Assembly (NCBI GenBank): GCA_029891385.1
Contig: CM057230.1
Span: 53,733,414-53,797,413 of the forward strand
Direction of reading: 5' to 3'
Source of the DNA: Erythroxylum novogranatense
Taxonomy: Eukaryota; Streptophyta; Magnoliopsida; Malpighiales; Erythroxylaceae
Length of the DNA stretch: 64,000 nucleotides
Position numbers and translations under genes: made by a program. Positions 25,413-37,420 of the stretch are shown here, one piece after another; within the stretch, counting starts at the first letter, position 1, and each line of letters opens with the position of its first letter. The notes under the pieces were generated by a model. That model made no database searches and had not been told where the DNA came from. It saw nothing but the letters and a program-made list of their open reading frames with translations.

Positions 25413-28163
25413 AGTGGAGCACGACCCTTACAAGGAAAAAGAGCAAAAGAATAAAAGAAGAAGAGATGAGAGGAAGAGAGCACTTTCGGATGAGAGAAAA
25501 TGTAAGAGAAAAAGAGGGAGCAACAAGGGTTTCGAATTTTTGGGTCTTCTAGCATGAGTTTTGAGTTGTTTCAAGGGGAAAAAGATGGAAGAAAGTGATA
25601 TCTCCCTTATAGGACAAAGAAAAATCCAAAAATATGAAGATTGACGTAAGAGGTGAATTTTTTTTATTTTTAAGTTTTGAATGAAGTTTTGGTTTAGAAA
25701 CTTTGCTTATGGTATGAGTTTGTTAATTCTATGCCTAATTTTGGAGATAGCATGGGTTAATTGGATCAATTTTGAATAATTGTAAATTAGGGTTATACCC
25801 AATTTTAAGATTTGGGGATTTTGGAAATTGGTGATTTAGATATCTTGAAATTAGTATGAGTTTATGTATTATGACATCAATTTTAAGGATTATGTTATTT
25901 ATGAGGTTGAATTTGGGTGAATTGGTTTAGGGAAATTTCCATTCGAAGAAAAAAAGAAGCAAGGGTCAAATTGAAGCTAGGGACAAGCTTTTAGCATCGA
26001 TTCAAGGTGGGTAGTACATTTATTTATTCAATTTTAAGCTAAGCATATGTATTTGAAAATTCAAGGAGCAAATTTTTGAGAAATTAATGCTGATATAAAT
26101 GTTTGAAAATTATGATTTGAATGATTAAATTCTTTATTTTAGAAATGATTTTTAAAAAATGCAAGATTTATGAAATTCATGGTTTTTGAATTAGTTGATT
26201 AATTTGAAAAGTGGGCTTTGTGATTTTGAATAAGTTTGATTTATGATTTAGAGAAATTGTTGCATATATTGTTATGAATTTGATGGATATGTGATTAAAT
26301 TGATGATGTGAATTGCATTAGATTTGTTATATGAATTCATGTGAATATGTGAATGTGTCATTTATGACACGATATGATGTGGAAATATGAAAATTTGAAA
26401 AAAAAACAAGATTTCAAAATGTGCCTTCGGACAATTCGAATTTTTGTTTTCGATTATGTGTTATGTGGGTTTGGTCAGGTCCCATAAGTGGGACGAGTGC
26501 ACACTTGTCTATTTTTAAGCCTTCTTCCGGCTGCCTGTTTGAGGCACAGGAGTTTCGATCTTGGACTCCCATAAGTCACGGCTACACCGGACCGCTAAGC
26601 GGGAAGGTGTAGTACGTTTCGTTCATGGCTGCACAGGACCGCTATATGGAAATGTGCAGTACGTTCTGTTTTGGACCGAACCAAACCATTTAATGTGTTA
26701 TGTGTTTTTGTTTGTTTCTAAGTGTGATGCATTGCATATTTTGAAAAAGTTTAAGAAATATGGATTTTTGTTCATGAAATATGAAAAATGTGAAAAGTTT
26801 GAGACATCAAATTTTGTGGATTTTTCAGCCGAGAATTTATTGAAATTGTTTGGCAATAATTTGAAAGTTTGAGAAATAAGGGAATTGCCAAATTTTTCTA
26901 CTATGATATCTTTAAAAATAAACGGCAAAAAGTTTTGAAAAATGTTGTCGCTTATCTTTCAATTTATAAATATATTATTCACGAGCTTTATGCTCACCCC
27001 TCCATTCATCCCCATCTCCAGGTATAGAACAGGAGATCGGATGAAAGATTGTCAAGACCGTTTGTTCGATTGTGTATAACGTGTATTTTGTGTAAAGTTG
27101 ATTTTGGTATTGCTATGCTATATGGCTGAATTGATATTGATGTATTTCGAGCATGTATTTCAGAATGTATGAGGATTACGAATTTGAATATATATATTTG
27201 AGTATGATTTATATGAATCCTGAATTGTGTATTTGGACTTTGCTATGGTTGGGATGTGTGTAGGATTATGAATAAGAATTGTTTGAGATATGATTGTGGA
27301 TTGGGCTTTGGATGAGATGAATTATGAAATTGGGTATGGTTTTGATATATGTTATGTAATTGAATAAATTAGTTTGTATATGAGTATGAATGTGAGGAAT
27401 ACGAATTGGGTATGGAAAATGACTTGAAATGGTTTAGAAATAGGATTGCGTTTGTTTATGCTAAGATTCCGGACGGAGCCGGTGGATTTTGATAATTGTG
27501 TGACTGCTTAGGAATTTTAGAAGTATTTAATTACCATTTGTAGGTTTTTGGTTTTTATAAATGCAGCCGTTATGCTGCCGAAATTTTGGTAAAATGGGTA
27601 TAAAAATGAGATTTGGGATTTATATGAATGTATAAGAAAATGATTAAGGATTTAAGACCTTGCATGTATAAGAATTTTGTTATGCTTTGAGAAATTGATT
27701 GAGGATAATTTCCAAGAAAAGGGACATTGTATGGATTTTTGCATGAATTGAATAAAGATGCTTAAAAGAAAAAGAAAAAAAATTATACCAGATTTGGAAT
27801 GTCTTAGGGTTTCCAACTCGATAGTTTTTCTAAAGTGTATGTTTCGGATGTCGGAAATTCGTATGCGATTCGCTTTTATTTGTTTGCACCATTTGTTCGA
27901 GTCCGATTCGATTATTCGTTTAGTTCGTTCCACCTTTCTCTTTGATCCGACTTTCGGTTTCGTTTTGATTCGATTTGAATCAACTTTCGTTTTGTGTCAG
28001 TATTTGATTTGCTTCGATTTGATCGTTTTTGTTTTCGTTCGATCCGCTTTGTTCTTTCGTTTATGATACTTTGTATTCGCTATCTGATTTGAATTCGCTT
28101 TGTTTTCGACCACTTTCGTTTCGTTTTTCGATTGGGATCCGGTTCCGAGATCGGGTCCCAACA
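25413..28163 (+). repeat. T LTR1, 3' part
   Basis: Continues T LTR1 after N and matches 30712-33463. It holds a purine-rich leader, a donor-like site at 25646, the tandem hairpins 26582-26659, a third hairpin at 27005-27045, a TTCG-rich U5-like stretch (about 27840-28140) and the terminus CCCAACA before the primer-binding site. Confidence 0.9.
26582..26659 (+). other. Tandem covarying hairpins, T LTR1
   Basis: Two 31-nt hairpins 47 nt apart: 26582-26612 pairs CTACAC with GTGTAG around CCGC/GCGG, and 26629-26659 pairs CTGCAC with GTGCAG. The inner stem of the second is decayed here (CCGCTATATGGA). Each is followed by TACGTT. Confidence 0.7.
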
Positions 28164-28167
28164 GTTA

Positions 28168-28179
28168 TGGTATCAGAGC
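28168..28179 (+). other. T primer-binding site
   Basis: A perfect TGGTATCAGAGC four bases after the LTR1 end, complementary to initiator tRNA-Met. It proves the element runs on the plus strand. Confidence 0.93.
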
Positions 28180-28758
28180 GCCAGTATTAGGATCTTACAT
28201 GGGCGCATATGCATAAGTGATAAGCATGAGAATTTGATGAGAGTTGGTGAATGGATATGATTGAATTAGTGACAATATGATATTGATGTGAATGATCTAT
28301 CATGAATTTGGATTATGAGAATGTTTTAAGTAAGGTGTCAAGATTATAATTGATCTTAGAAATGTGATAATGTAGATTAAACTTAGAGTTTCATGATCCA
28401 ATTTGATGAAATAATTTGAGATATACATGTGTGAGATACAATAAGGAATACTAGAAAGATGAGATTAATGATAGAGATATATGTATAAAAGTTCAAAAAG
28501 TTGATTTTGAATGATGATGGTCCATATTAAGGTTCATTAAGAATTGGACCTTTGACTTGTGTACATAGATTAAGAAACATTGATTTGTGGTTATAGTAAT
28601 TTGATATGATTTTAGTGGTTCTTTGTGAAGAAGTTAAGAATATGTTTGATAAGGAATTTGATAAGAAAGTGAGTGATTATGGTCATTTAGAAGCAAGTAT
28701 TTGGTGATTTACTTAAGTATGAATTTCGTGGACGAATTTCTTTTAAGAATGAGAGAAA
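28180..28758 (+). other. T internal domain, non-coding, with pol tail and polypurine tract
   Basis: About 580 AT-rich bases with no gag or pol. The last 40 bases, AATTTCGTGGACGAATTTC then TTTTAAG and a purine run AAGAATGAGAGAAA (28745-28758), closely match the end of pol plus polypurine tract of chromovirus G (complement at 52621-52665). T therefore descends from a G-like chromovirus and kept only the sequences needed for priming. Confidence 0.85.
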
Positions 28759-29734
28759 TGTTGGACCCCGATCTTTTAGTAGAAATTAGAAATTATTACA
28801 TGAAATTAAATGAGTGTTTTTGCATATGAACTTTGTTATATATGTTATTGTGCTATGAGAAAAGAATTGATGGGCGTTGATGAATTTGAGATTTGAGTAG
28901 AATTGTTTGGGTCATGAAAGAAAAAGTGAAAGTGATTATTGAAATGGAAGTTGGAAAAGCAATAAATGATTAGTGAAAGTGTTATATTTTGAAGAATTAA
29001 GAAATTTGACTTTTTAGAGTAGAGAGTTGACTTTTTGATTTAGGCAGAATTTGAGAAAATGATCTTCATGAAAATTGTAGCTTCTGTTGAAAGCTTTCTG
29101 TCACCACAAAGTATGCTATTTTTCGATATCGGGATTGAAAGTTATGATCTTTAAATAGTGTATTTTTGCTTTGGTTTTGGAAAATGCTCTAAGTGTAGGA
29201 TTGTGTATGCTGTGTTTTGAGGCAATTTCTGGATTGATATGTTGTAAATTGAGTTAAGTGGTCTACATGAAAGTTGTAGAGGAAGTTTATAGCTTTTCAA
29301 TGATGTGTAATATGTTATTTTTGGTTGTGGAAATTAGAAGATTTGAAATTTTAAAGTTTGGATGTGGTATAGGATGACATTTAAGTGGGCAGTGACTTTG
29401 ATTTGAAATTTGACTTTCTTATAGGCCAAATTGATTTTTAGTTATTCATGTAAGTTGTAGAGCTTCCTTTCATCTTTCTTTTGATACCAACTTTGTGAAA
29501 TTTGGAGTTCTGGGTCAAAAGTTATGATGTTTACAAGTTTTGGTATTGTTTATGAGGAGCTTGTCGATCGGTCATCTTGGAGTAAACTTTTGACCCCTTT
29601 CAAGACCGAACTTGCTTTTGAGTCCTTCTTGAAAATGGTAGATCCGTCTTTTATCTTTCCAACTGTACTAAGTTTGTAAAATTTGGAGTTTGGAGCCAAA
29701 AGATATGAAGGGTAGAAGTTAAGAGGTCGGAATT

Positions 29735-29880
29735 GCATGGTCGACCGCTCGGGCGAAAAGCGAGGCGGGCGAGCCAGGACCGCCGCCTGTTGCTTGGCCG
29801 CTCGCCCGATCGGGCGAGCATGCGCTCGGGCGCCCGTGCGGGTCTGCCGCGTGTCCCGCGCAGTCGATTTCCGACCGACC
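29735..29880. repeat. CpG-dense block of T LTR2
   Basis: GGTCGACCGCTCGGGCGA-type sequence with repeated GCTCGGGCG and CGATCGGGCG. The matching places in the other T LTRs (2698-2776 and 15412-15505) are shorter and scrambled. Confidence 0.75.
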
Positions 29881-31881
29881 GACCTCTCTTCCTTCTTTTG
29901 ATCATAACTTTTTCATCCGACCTCCGATCGACCTAATTTTTGAAGCGTTGGACTCCTAAGAAATTTTTCTATCTCTCCATACCTTGCTGATCGGTCTTGA
30001 TATTAAATTGAAAAAGGTGGATAGAAACAAAGTGTGATGATCGATTGAAAAGGTCTGACTATGCTTCAGTATTTTGGTGATATCTTTATCTGTGGTGATC
30101 CGACTGATTTGATTCTTATTGCAAAATAAAATAGAGACTTGGGGCTACAAGTCATATTAAGGAATTAAGTTTCAATTTAGCCTTTAAGACTTGCAATTTC
30201 TGAATGGAAGTCGGGTTTAGTGTACAGTCTTGGATTAGAAAAATCTGAAAGTATTTTGGCCATAATTTTTGCTCTAGTAATCCAAATGAGATTCTTGATT
30301 TGGATTAAACTAGAAAGATAAGGCTACAATTTGTCTGAAGGAGGTGAATCTTAATTCAGTCTCTAAGAATGTCAATTTTCGGATGGAAGTAAATTGCTGG
30401 AAAATGTTTTAGCATAAGACAAGTATGAAATGTTTAGAGTATAACTTTTGATGTAATGCTCCAAATTGGATGATTTTGGTGTCATTATGAAATTAAGACA
30501 TTAAGGAAAAATTCTCTAGAAGGAATGTTTGACAAATTCCTTCAAATTGATAGTGCGAAACATATCCGAAAGTAAGCTTGAAAAAAAGCAAAGTGCAAGG
30601 GCAAATTGGGAAGTTTACTTAATTGTTAAGTTTTAAAGGCATACAAGTAAGGGCTTTAGGGTCTTTTATCAATCATTAATGACATGGCAATAAGAGTTGT
30701 TGTTTAAGAAGTGTGGAGCACAACCCTTACAAGGAAAAAGAGCAAAAGAATAAAAGAAGAAGAGATGAGAGGAAGAGAGCACTTTCGGAAGAGAGAAAAT
30801 GAAAGAGAAAAAGAGGGAGCAACAAGGGTTTCGAATTTTTGGGTCTTCTAGCATGAGTTTTGAGTTGTTTCAAGGGAAAAAAGATGGAAGAAAGTGATAT
30901 CTCCCTTATAGGACAAAGAAAAATCCGAAAATATGAAGATTGAGGTAAGAGGTGAATTTTTTTATTTTTAAGTTTTGAATGAAGTTTTGGTTTAGAAACT
31001 TTGCTTATGGTATGAGTTTGTTAATTCTATGCCTAATTTTAAAGATAGCATGGGTTAATTGGATCAATTTTGAATAATTGTGAATTAGGGTTATACCCAA
31101 TTTTGAGATTTGGAGATTTTAGAAATTGGTGATTTAGATATCTTGAAATTAGTATGAGTTTATGAATTATGACATCAATTTTAAGGATTATGTTATTTAT
31201 GAGGTTGAATTTGGGTTAATTGGTTTAGAGAAATTTCCTTTGGAAGAAAGAAAGAAGCAAGGGTCAAATTGAAGCTAGGGACAAGCATCTAGCATTGATT
31301 CGAGGTGGGTAGTATATTTATTTATTGAATTTTAAGCTAAGCATGTGTATTTGGAAATTCAAGGAGCAAATTTTTGAGAAATTAATGTTGATATAAATGT
31401 TTGAAAATTATGATTTCGAAGGATTAAATTCTTTATTTTAGAAATGATTTTTAGAAAATGCAAGATTTATGAAATTCATGGTTTTCGAATTAGTTGATTA
31501 ATTTGAAAAATGGGCTTTGTGATTTTGAATAAGTTTGATTTATGATTTAAAAAAATTGTTACATACATTGTTATGAATTTGATGGATATGTGATTAAATT
31601 GATGCTGTGAATTGCATTAGATTTGTTATATGAATTCATGTGGATATGTGAATGTGTCATTTATGACACGATATGATGTGGAAATATGAAAATTTGAAAA
31701 AAAAAACAAGATTTCGAAATGTGCCTTCGGGCAATTCGAATTTTCGTTTTCGATTATGTGTTATGTGGGTTTGGTCAGGTCCCATAAGTGGGACGAGTGC
31801 GCACTTGTCTATTTTTAAGCCTTCTCCTGGCTGCCCGCTTGAGGCACTGGAGTTCCGATCTCGGACTCCCATAAGTCACGG

Positions 31882-31959
31882 CTACACCGGACCGCTAAGC
31901 GGGAAGGTGTAGTACGTTCCGTTCACGGCTGCACAGGACCGCTATGCGGGAATGTGCAG
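31882..31959 (+). other. Tandem covarying hairpins, T LTR2
   Basis: 31882-31912: CTACAC/GTGTAG outer stem, CCGC/GCGG inner stem, loop TAA. 31929-31959: CTGCAC/GTGCAG outer stem, CCGC/GCGG inner stem, loop TAT. Both are intact. Confidence 0.8.
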
Positions 31960-33463
31960 TACGTTCTGTTTTGGACCGAACCAAACCATTTAATGTGTTG
32001 TGTGTTTTTGTTTGTTTCTAAGTGTGATGCATTGCATATTTTGAAAAAGTTTAAGAAATATGGATTTTTGTTCATGAAATATGAAAAATGTGAAAAGTTT
32101 GAGACATCAAATTTTGTGGATTTTTCAGCTGAGAATTTATTGAAATTGTTTGGCAATAATTTGAAAGTTTGAGAAATAAAGGAATTGCCAAATTTTTCTA
32201 CTATGATATCTTTAAAAATAAACGGCAAAAAGTTTTGAAAAATGTTTTCGCTTATCTTTCAATTTATAAATATATTTTCCATGAGCTTTGTGCTCACCCC
32301 CCCTTTCATCCCCATCTCTAGGTATAGAACAGGAGATCGGATGAAAGATTGTCAAGACCGTTTGTTCGATTGTGTATAGCGTGTATTTTGTGTAAAGTTG
32401 ATTTTGGTATTGCTATGCTATATGGCTGAATTGCTATTGATGTATTTCGAGCATGTATTTCAGAATGTATGAGGATTACGAATTTGTATATATATTTGAG
32501 TATGATGTATATGAATCCTGAATTGTGTATTTGGACTTTGCTATGGTTGGGATGTGTGTAGGATTATGAATAAGAATTGTTTGAGATATGATTGTGGATT
32601 GGGCTTTGGATGAGATGAATTATGAAATTGGGTATGGTTTTGATATATGTTATGTAATTGAATAAATTAGTTTGCATATGAGTATGAATGTGAGGAATAC
32701 GAATTGGGTATGGAAAATGACTTGAAATGGTTTAGAAATAGGATTGCGTTTGTTTATGCTGAGATCCCGGACGGAGGGTCCGGTGGATTTTGATAAATGT
32801 GTGTCTGCTTAGGAATTTTAGAAGTATTTAATTACCATTTGCAGGTTTTGAGTTTTTACAAATGCAGCCGTTATGCTGCCGAAATTTTGGTAAAATTGGT
32901 ATAAAAATGAGATTTGTGATTTATATGAATGTATAAGAAAATGATTAAGGATTTGAGACCTTGCATGTATAAGAATTTTGTTATGCTTTGAGAAATTGAT
33001 TGAGGATAATTTCCAAGAAAAGGGACATTGTATGGATTTTTGCATGAATTTGAATAAAGATGCTTAAAAGAAAAAGAAAAAAATATACCGAATTTGGAAT
33101 GTCTCAGGGTTTCCAACGCGATAGTTTTTGTAAATTGTATGTTTTCGGATGCCCAAAATTCGTATGCGATTCGCTTTTATTTATTTGCACCATTTGTTTG
33201 ATTCCGATTCGATTATTAGTTTAGTTCGTTTTGCTTTTCGCTTTGATCCGACTTTCGGTTTCGTTTCGATTTGATTTGAATCAGCTTTCGTTTTGTCTCA
33301 GTATTTGATTTGCTTCGATTCGACGTTTTTGCTTTCGTTCGATCCGCTTTGTTCTTTCGTTTCCGATACTTTGTATTTGCTATCTGATTTGAATTCTCTT
33401 TGTTTTCGACCACTTTCGTTTCGTTTTTCGGTTGAGATCCAGTTTCGAGATCAGGTGCCAACA

Positions 33464-33825
33464 TTTTCGATGTATAAACCACAAGTTGTTCATGCATCCA
33501 ATCTCTAATAGTATCTATAGAGTAATCAAAAAGAAAATTGATTGAAGTGTTAGCTCCCTTACTCTTATTACTATAAATAGAAAAAGCATTAGGGCTTTAA
33601 TTTTTAGTAATATTAAATATTTCAATTATTGTTAAAGTCAAACTCTAATTATAATTTAATTTAATTTTAATAAAATTAAATATCTCATATTTGGTCCTTA
33701 AAGTTTCTCAAACATTTTAATTGAAATTTTTTCTTAGTTTTATATATGACTCATTATATTCCTAATATGTTAACATTGGTTATAAATTATGATTCCAATT
33801 TATAATTAGAATTTGATAAATTAAA
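33464..33825 (-). repeat. Copia 5' LTR, continuation after T
   Basis: Starts with the T duplication TTTTC, then aligns with 10895-11290 of the left copia LTR (shared 'ctataaatagaaa' and 'aaagtcaaactctaattataa'). Homology stops near 33825 at CCGGCATCG, so the rest of this LTR is lost. Confidence 0.75.
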
Positions 33826-34690
33826 GAAGCCGGCATCGTTGTACTTCCCGAATTAGGAGTTTTCGACATCTCTACCTCCCGTCTCCATTTAAGATCGTAT
33901 TTTTTGTTTTTTCTATTTTTATTTTTGTATAGAAATGGGAATAACAATTTGATGATAGGATTTGTGAATGTTGAGATGTTTTAAACTCATCTTCGGGTTT
34001 TTTATCTTTTATTTAATGAAATCTGATTGTTTTTATGTTTATTGGATTCATTGTGATTGATTTCTGTGATTGCATAATTCAATAATAAACCGAGAGGGTG
34101 AATTGAGTGAAAATTTATTAAATTATGCTAATGAGATTTAGGTAATTTAATAAGAATGAGAAATTAATCATATTGATAATTGTATGAAGAGAGATCTCGT
34201 ATAGTTTTCCAATAGTTTATTAGACAACTTCAAATCTAATTAAGGCTTTCGATACGTTGTTAATTGAGAAATTGCAATTTTTCGTAATCTGATTAGGGTT
34301 TATAATTTAGGGTTAATGGTTATAACTCAAGAGAGAGTAATCAACCTTAGGAACGTCTAAAGCTTATAATTCGGTAAATCATAATCTATTAGGTTAATAT
34401 TAAAGATAGATAAATCCTTCTTTCTCTCAATTGATAGATTTTTTAGGTTAGTTCTTGTATGTGTTGCAATAGATAAATTGTTAATATTTTCGTAATTAAT
34501 TTTTGAATTGAATTGCGTTATTGAATTGAATTCTTGTTTTAGTTTATTGAATTGAATTCTTGTTTTAGTTTACTATCTTGTGAATTTCTACGAATTATGT
34601 TGGCCTTAGATTTTAGGTCTAGATTATTCCTCCTTATAGGATCGACACCTTAGGTACTACAGAAATGACCCGTGCGTTTACGGATTATCA
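33826..34690. repeat. LTR-like AT-rich remnant
   Basis: Non-coding. The right end (ATTCCTCCTTATAGGATCGA, then CCGTGCGTTTACGGATTATCAAGG-like text) resembles the 3' end of Athila/Tat-type gypsy LTRs, but no primer-binding site follows. A perfect 26-bp tandem duplication lies at 34520-34571. Family assignment is a guess. Confidence 0.35.
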
Positions 34691-34694
34691 AGGT

Positions 34695-35945
34695 TAACTA
34701 ATTAACACTTACATACATCAGAAAACTACGATCAAAGGTAGTTTTGATATGTCTTGTATTGATAGAAATATTTATATTCGAAGTATCAAATACAAAACGA
34801 TAGCTCTCTTTATCCAAAACTAATACAAATATCAAGTTCCGTCTAAAAGATGGTATATAAAAAGTGTCTCGTAACACTAATACAAACCTTGTATCGGGGT
34901 TCAAGCTTATATCTTCTACAAACAAAACATCCACCTCTTCATTATTTCCAACCATCAGCTTCTCCTCTCCTTTAGTCAACCTTCTCCTAGATATAAACCC
35001 CTACATTGTGGAAGCAATATGATTAGAAGCTCCACTATCTAACTACCAAGAACTTGATGTGGTTATAGCCACATTGGATTCATGAATCATATAGGCCAAA
35101 GAGTTACCTGACAGTTCCTGCTTAACCTTCCACAACTTGTACTTCAAGTAATCAACCTTTCTATGCCCCTTCTTCTTATAGAAGAAGCACCTCATACTCT
35201 TTATGTCATGTGGGCTCTTATTAATGCTGGACTATCTAATCTGAATTTGTGGAGAGGGTTTAAGTTTCTTACCCTTACCCTTAGGTTATTGGGATTTAGC
35301 CTTCCCCTTACCTTTGACAGCTGCATAAAGAGTTGTATGAGGAGAACTCTTAATCTTCTCCTTAGCTGCAGCACACAAGGAAATCAGGGCATTGATGTCC
35401 AAGGCCTCATGTTGAGAGATGTAGGACGTCGTCAACGTCTCAAACTCTTATGAGAGAGTATTTAATCCCTGATGCACTATGAGCGTGTCAGGAATAGATA
35501 CATTAAGTACCTTTTAGCTTACTTTAAAGGTTAACTATCCTAATAATGTACTCTCTAATGCTTCCTTCTTTTGTATACCTCATGGAGAATAGCTCCTTAA
35601 TCAAGGTGCTCTCCTCCGCATGAGAAGACACCTTGTACCTCTAGGAAATGCTATCTATAAACTCCCTTGTTATGATCGTATCTAGTAATCCACTTAGCAA
35701 ATGATCTGGGATCGTCTTCTTGATGGTCAAATAACACATCTTATTTGACCGCTTCAGATTGCCATAGCTGCTTTATCAACTTCTGAGCTAATATTAGTAA
35801 GTGGAGAGGCCTCTCGATATGCATCACTATGTTGACATCGGACATCTTCAGGGCAAACTCAACATCCTTCTTCCACTTCTTGAAATTGAAACCATTTAAG
35901 GTTTTAATCATGACAACATTGTTGTTTACAGAAAAGGTGACTGCA
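34695..35945 (-). pseudogene. Copia gag-protease fragment (element E)
   Basis: Minus strand. Near 35910-35870 is MIKTLNGFNFKKW, a copia gag start. A zinc-knuckle remnant lies near 35190 (CFFYKKKGHRKVDY, with two knuckle cysteines now Tyr). The protease motif LDSGASNHI follows near 35030, and 34979-34698 encodes the GAG-pre-integrase block (DTFYIPSFRRNLI). There are many stops (for example W*LDSGAS) and gag frameshifts. RT and integrase are missing; the fragment breaks off near 34690. It is a different copia family from the one at 12-14 kb. Confidence 0.82.
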
Positions 35946-37406
35946 AAATAGAAAAGACAATGTAAAGATTAATATAAATATAGGATAACAGTGATACTTA
36001 AAGCATTAAAGGAGTATCTATACTGAGAATCCGATCACACATATTATGAAACACATGTGGGTTGAATACATAATATATGTAATTAGACCTCTACTTAAAA
36101 GTGATTGAAGTACAAACTATATCAACTCTCATGATACTACCACTTGTGGGTGAGTAGATCATTCAAGCAACAACTTTCCTCCATCCAATGCCTTTATGTA
36201 TATCTCAAAATCTCATATAAGGTCAACACCTGTCGACAGATTGATCAAACGTGAGACCAAAGACATCTCCCAACATGCAAGCAGTACAATCCAAAAACTG
36301 ACTTGAAAGGCCACTGTAATGACTGCAATCTCACCAGTATCCAAAAAAATTGCAAACACAAGGGATGCATCTTTATGTTATCCTCACATTTTATATGGAC
36401 ATAATGCATGTGAAAATCAGTTATAAATGAAAAAAAAACCAAATGCATAGTCAAATAATCACATACTGGTATGAAAATATTATCTTTAAACTTTATTTGA
36501 GACTTTTATTTAAAAAATTCTCAATGAGAGTAACTATCGTACTTTCCCAAATACCAAACCTACTACACGAGACATGAAACCTTAAGTGTTTCCCTTATGT
36601 GCAATTCAAAGTATGAAAATTCACTCAAAATCAGCTTTAAAAAGCTTTTAAACCCCCTTTTTTGAAATCCAATTACTAATGTAATAAATTTAGAAAAATT
36701 GAAAAAATACTTTAAAAAATTCCCCTGACTTGGAAACTAACCCAAAAAGGACCCAAGGTAACTTTATGGGAATTATAAAATTTTTACTTTTTTAAAAATT
36801 TCTGGTGATGATGTTAATAGCATTATCACGCTGCGAGCAAAACACGCTTTGCCTCATATCTTTGGCGGCGTGTTTATGAGCACCCCCACATGCATACACG
36901 CTTACACTGTACTGTGCATGTGTTGCACCCGTCACCATGTGTTCGAATTGCCATCGTCCGCGTGTCAGGATAGATGGTCTGCACGTGCAACGCACATGCC
37001 TGTCGTCCCACCCCTATGGAAGAACAGGTTGCATAAGGTGCATGCGTTGCATGTGCTGCACGCATTCATCACTCTGTAGAGCCACGTGGGAGGACGTGAT
37101 TGGCTTGTGTAATACACACCAACCAAACCGCCTTATGGCAATTACTGCAGCACCATCGAGCACGTGCAACGAATGCACTTGATCGTGTCGAAAGGCGATT
37201 TTTGGTGATTCCGAGACTCTTTTACCATTTTTGGGCCCGTTTTCGACCTGTTTTTATAACTAGCCTTATATATACCACTTTTACGTAATCATATATGAAA
37301 AAGAAATTGAAAAACGAATAAACAACTGAAAATGATTAAAAAATGATGAAAATCATAATAGATGAAAACCAAAAACTTTTGTTTCTGACAACTCAATCAT
37401 ATAACC
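35946..37406 (-). other. Copia E leader region
   Basis: Between gag and the primer-binding site, unusually long for copia (about 1.46 kb). AT-rich from 35946 to 36790, then GC-rich from 36790 to 37200 with many CACGTG/TGCATG-like words. Short ORFs there look accidental. Confidence 0.5.
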
Positions 37407-37418
37407 GCTCTGATACCA
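37407..37418 (-). other. Copia E primer-binding site
   Basis: The minus strand reads a perfect TGGTATCAGAGC two bases from the LTR edge at 37421. Confidence 0.85.
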
Positions 37419-37420
37419 CG

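Larger units (their letters stand above)
14432..33463 (+). mobile_element. Complete non-autonomous gypsy LTR element T (with nested insertions)
   Basis: Both LTRs begin TGTTGGACCCCGATC and end CAACA, and the element is flanked by the 5-bp duplication TTTTC (14427-14431 and 33464-33468). LTR1 is 14432-16346 plus 25413-28163, about 4.67 kb without the nested N. LTR2 is 28759-33463 (4705 bp). The internal region is only 595 bp, so LTRs make up about 94% of the roughly 10-kb element. No gag or pol is present. The LTRs are roughly 95% alike by eye. It inserted in a copia LTR and was later hit by N. Confidence 0.9.
28759..33463 (+). repeat. T LTR2 (intact, carries the empty N site)
   Basis: 4705 bp, TGTTGGACCCCG to GTGCCAACA. 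The N integration site is unoccupied: AGAAG at 30707-30711 is followed by TGTGGAGCAC. It contains a CpG-rich block at 29735-29880, a donor-like GTAAGA at 30945, tandem hairpins at 31882-31959, a hairpin at 32305-32345 and a TTCG-rich U5-like stretch at about 33130-33440. Confidence 0.92.

Noticed and set aside
27758..28066. 102-codon Phe/Arg-rich ORF near the T LTR end
   Set aside because: Translation of the TTCG-rich U5-like stretch. The same composition occurs in T LTR2 and V without a shared frame.
36849..37182. Overlapping His/Cys-rich ORFs on both strands
   Set aside because: They fall in a GC-rich, CACGTG/TGCATG-rich stretch of the copia E leader. Several frames are open only because stops are rare there.
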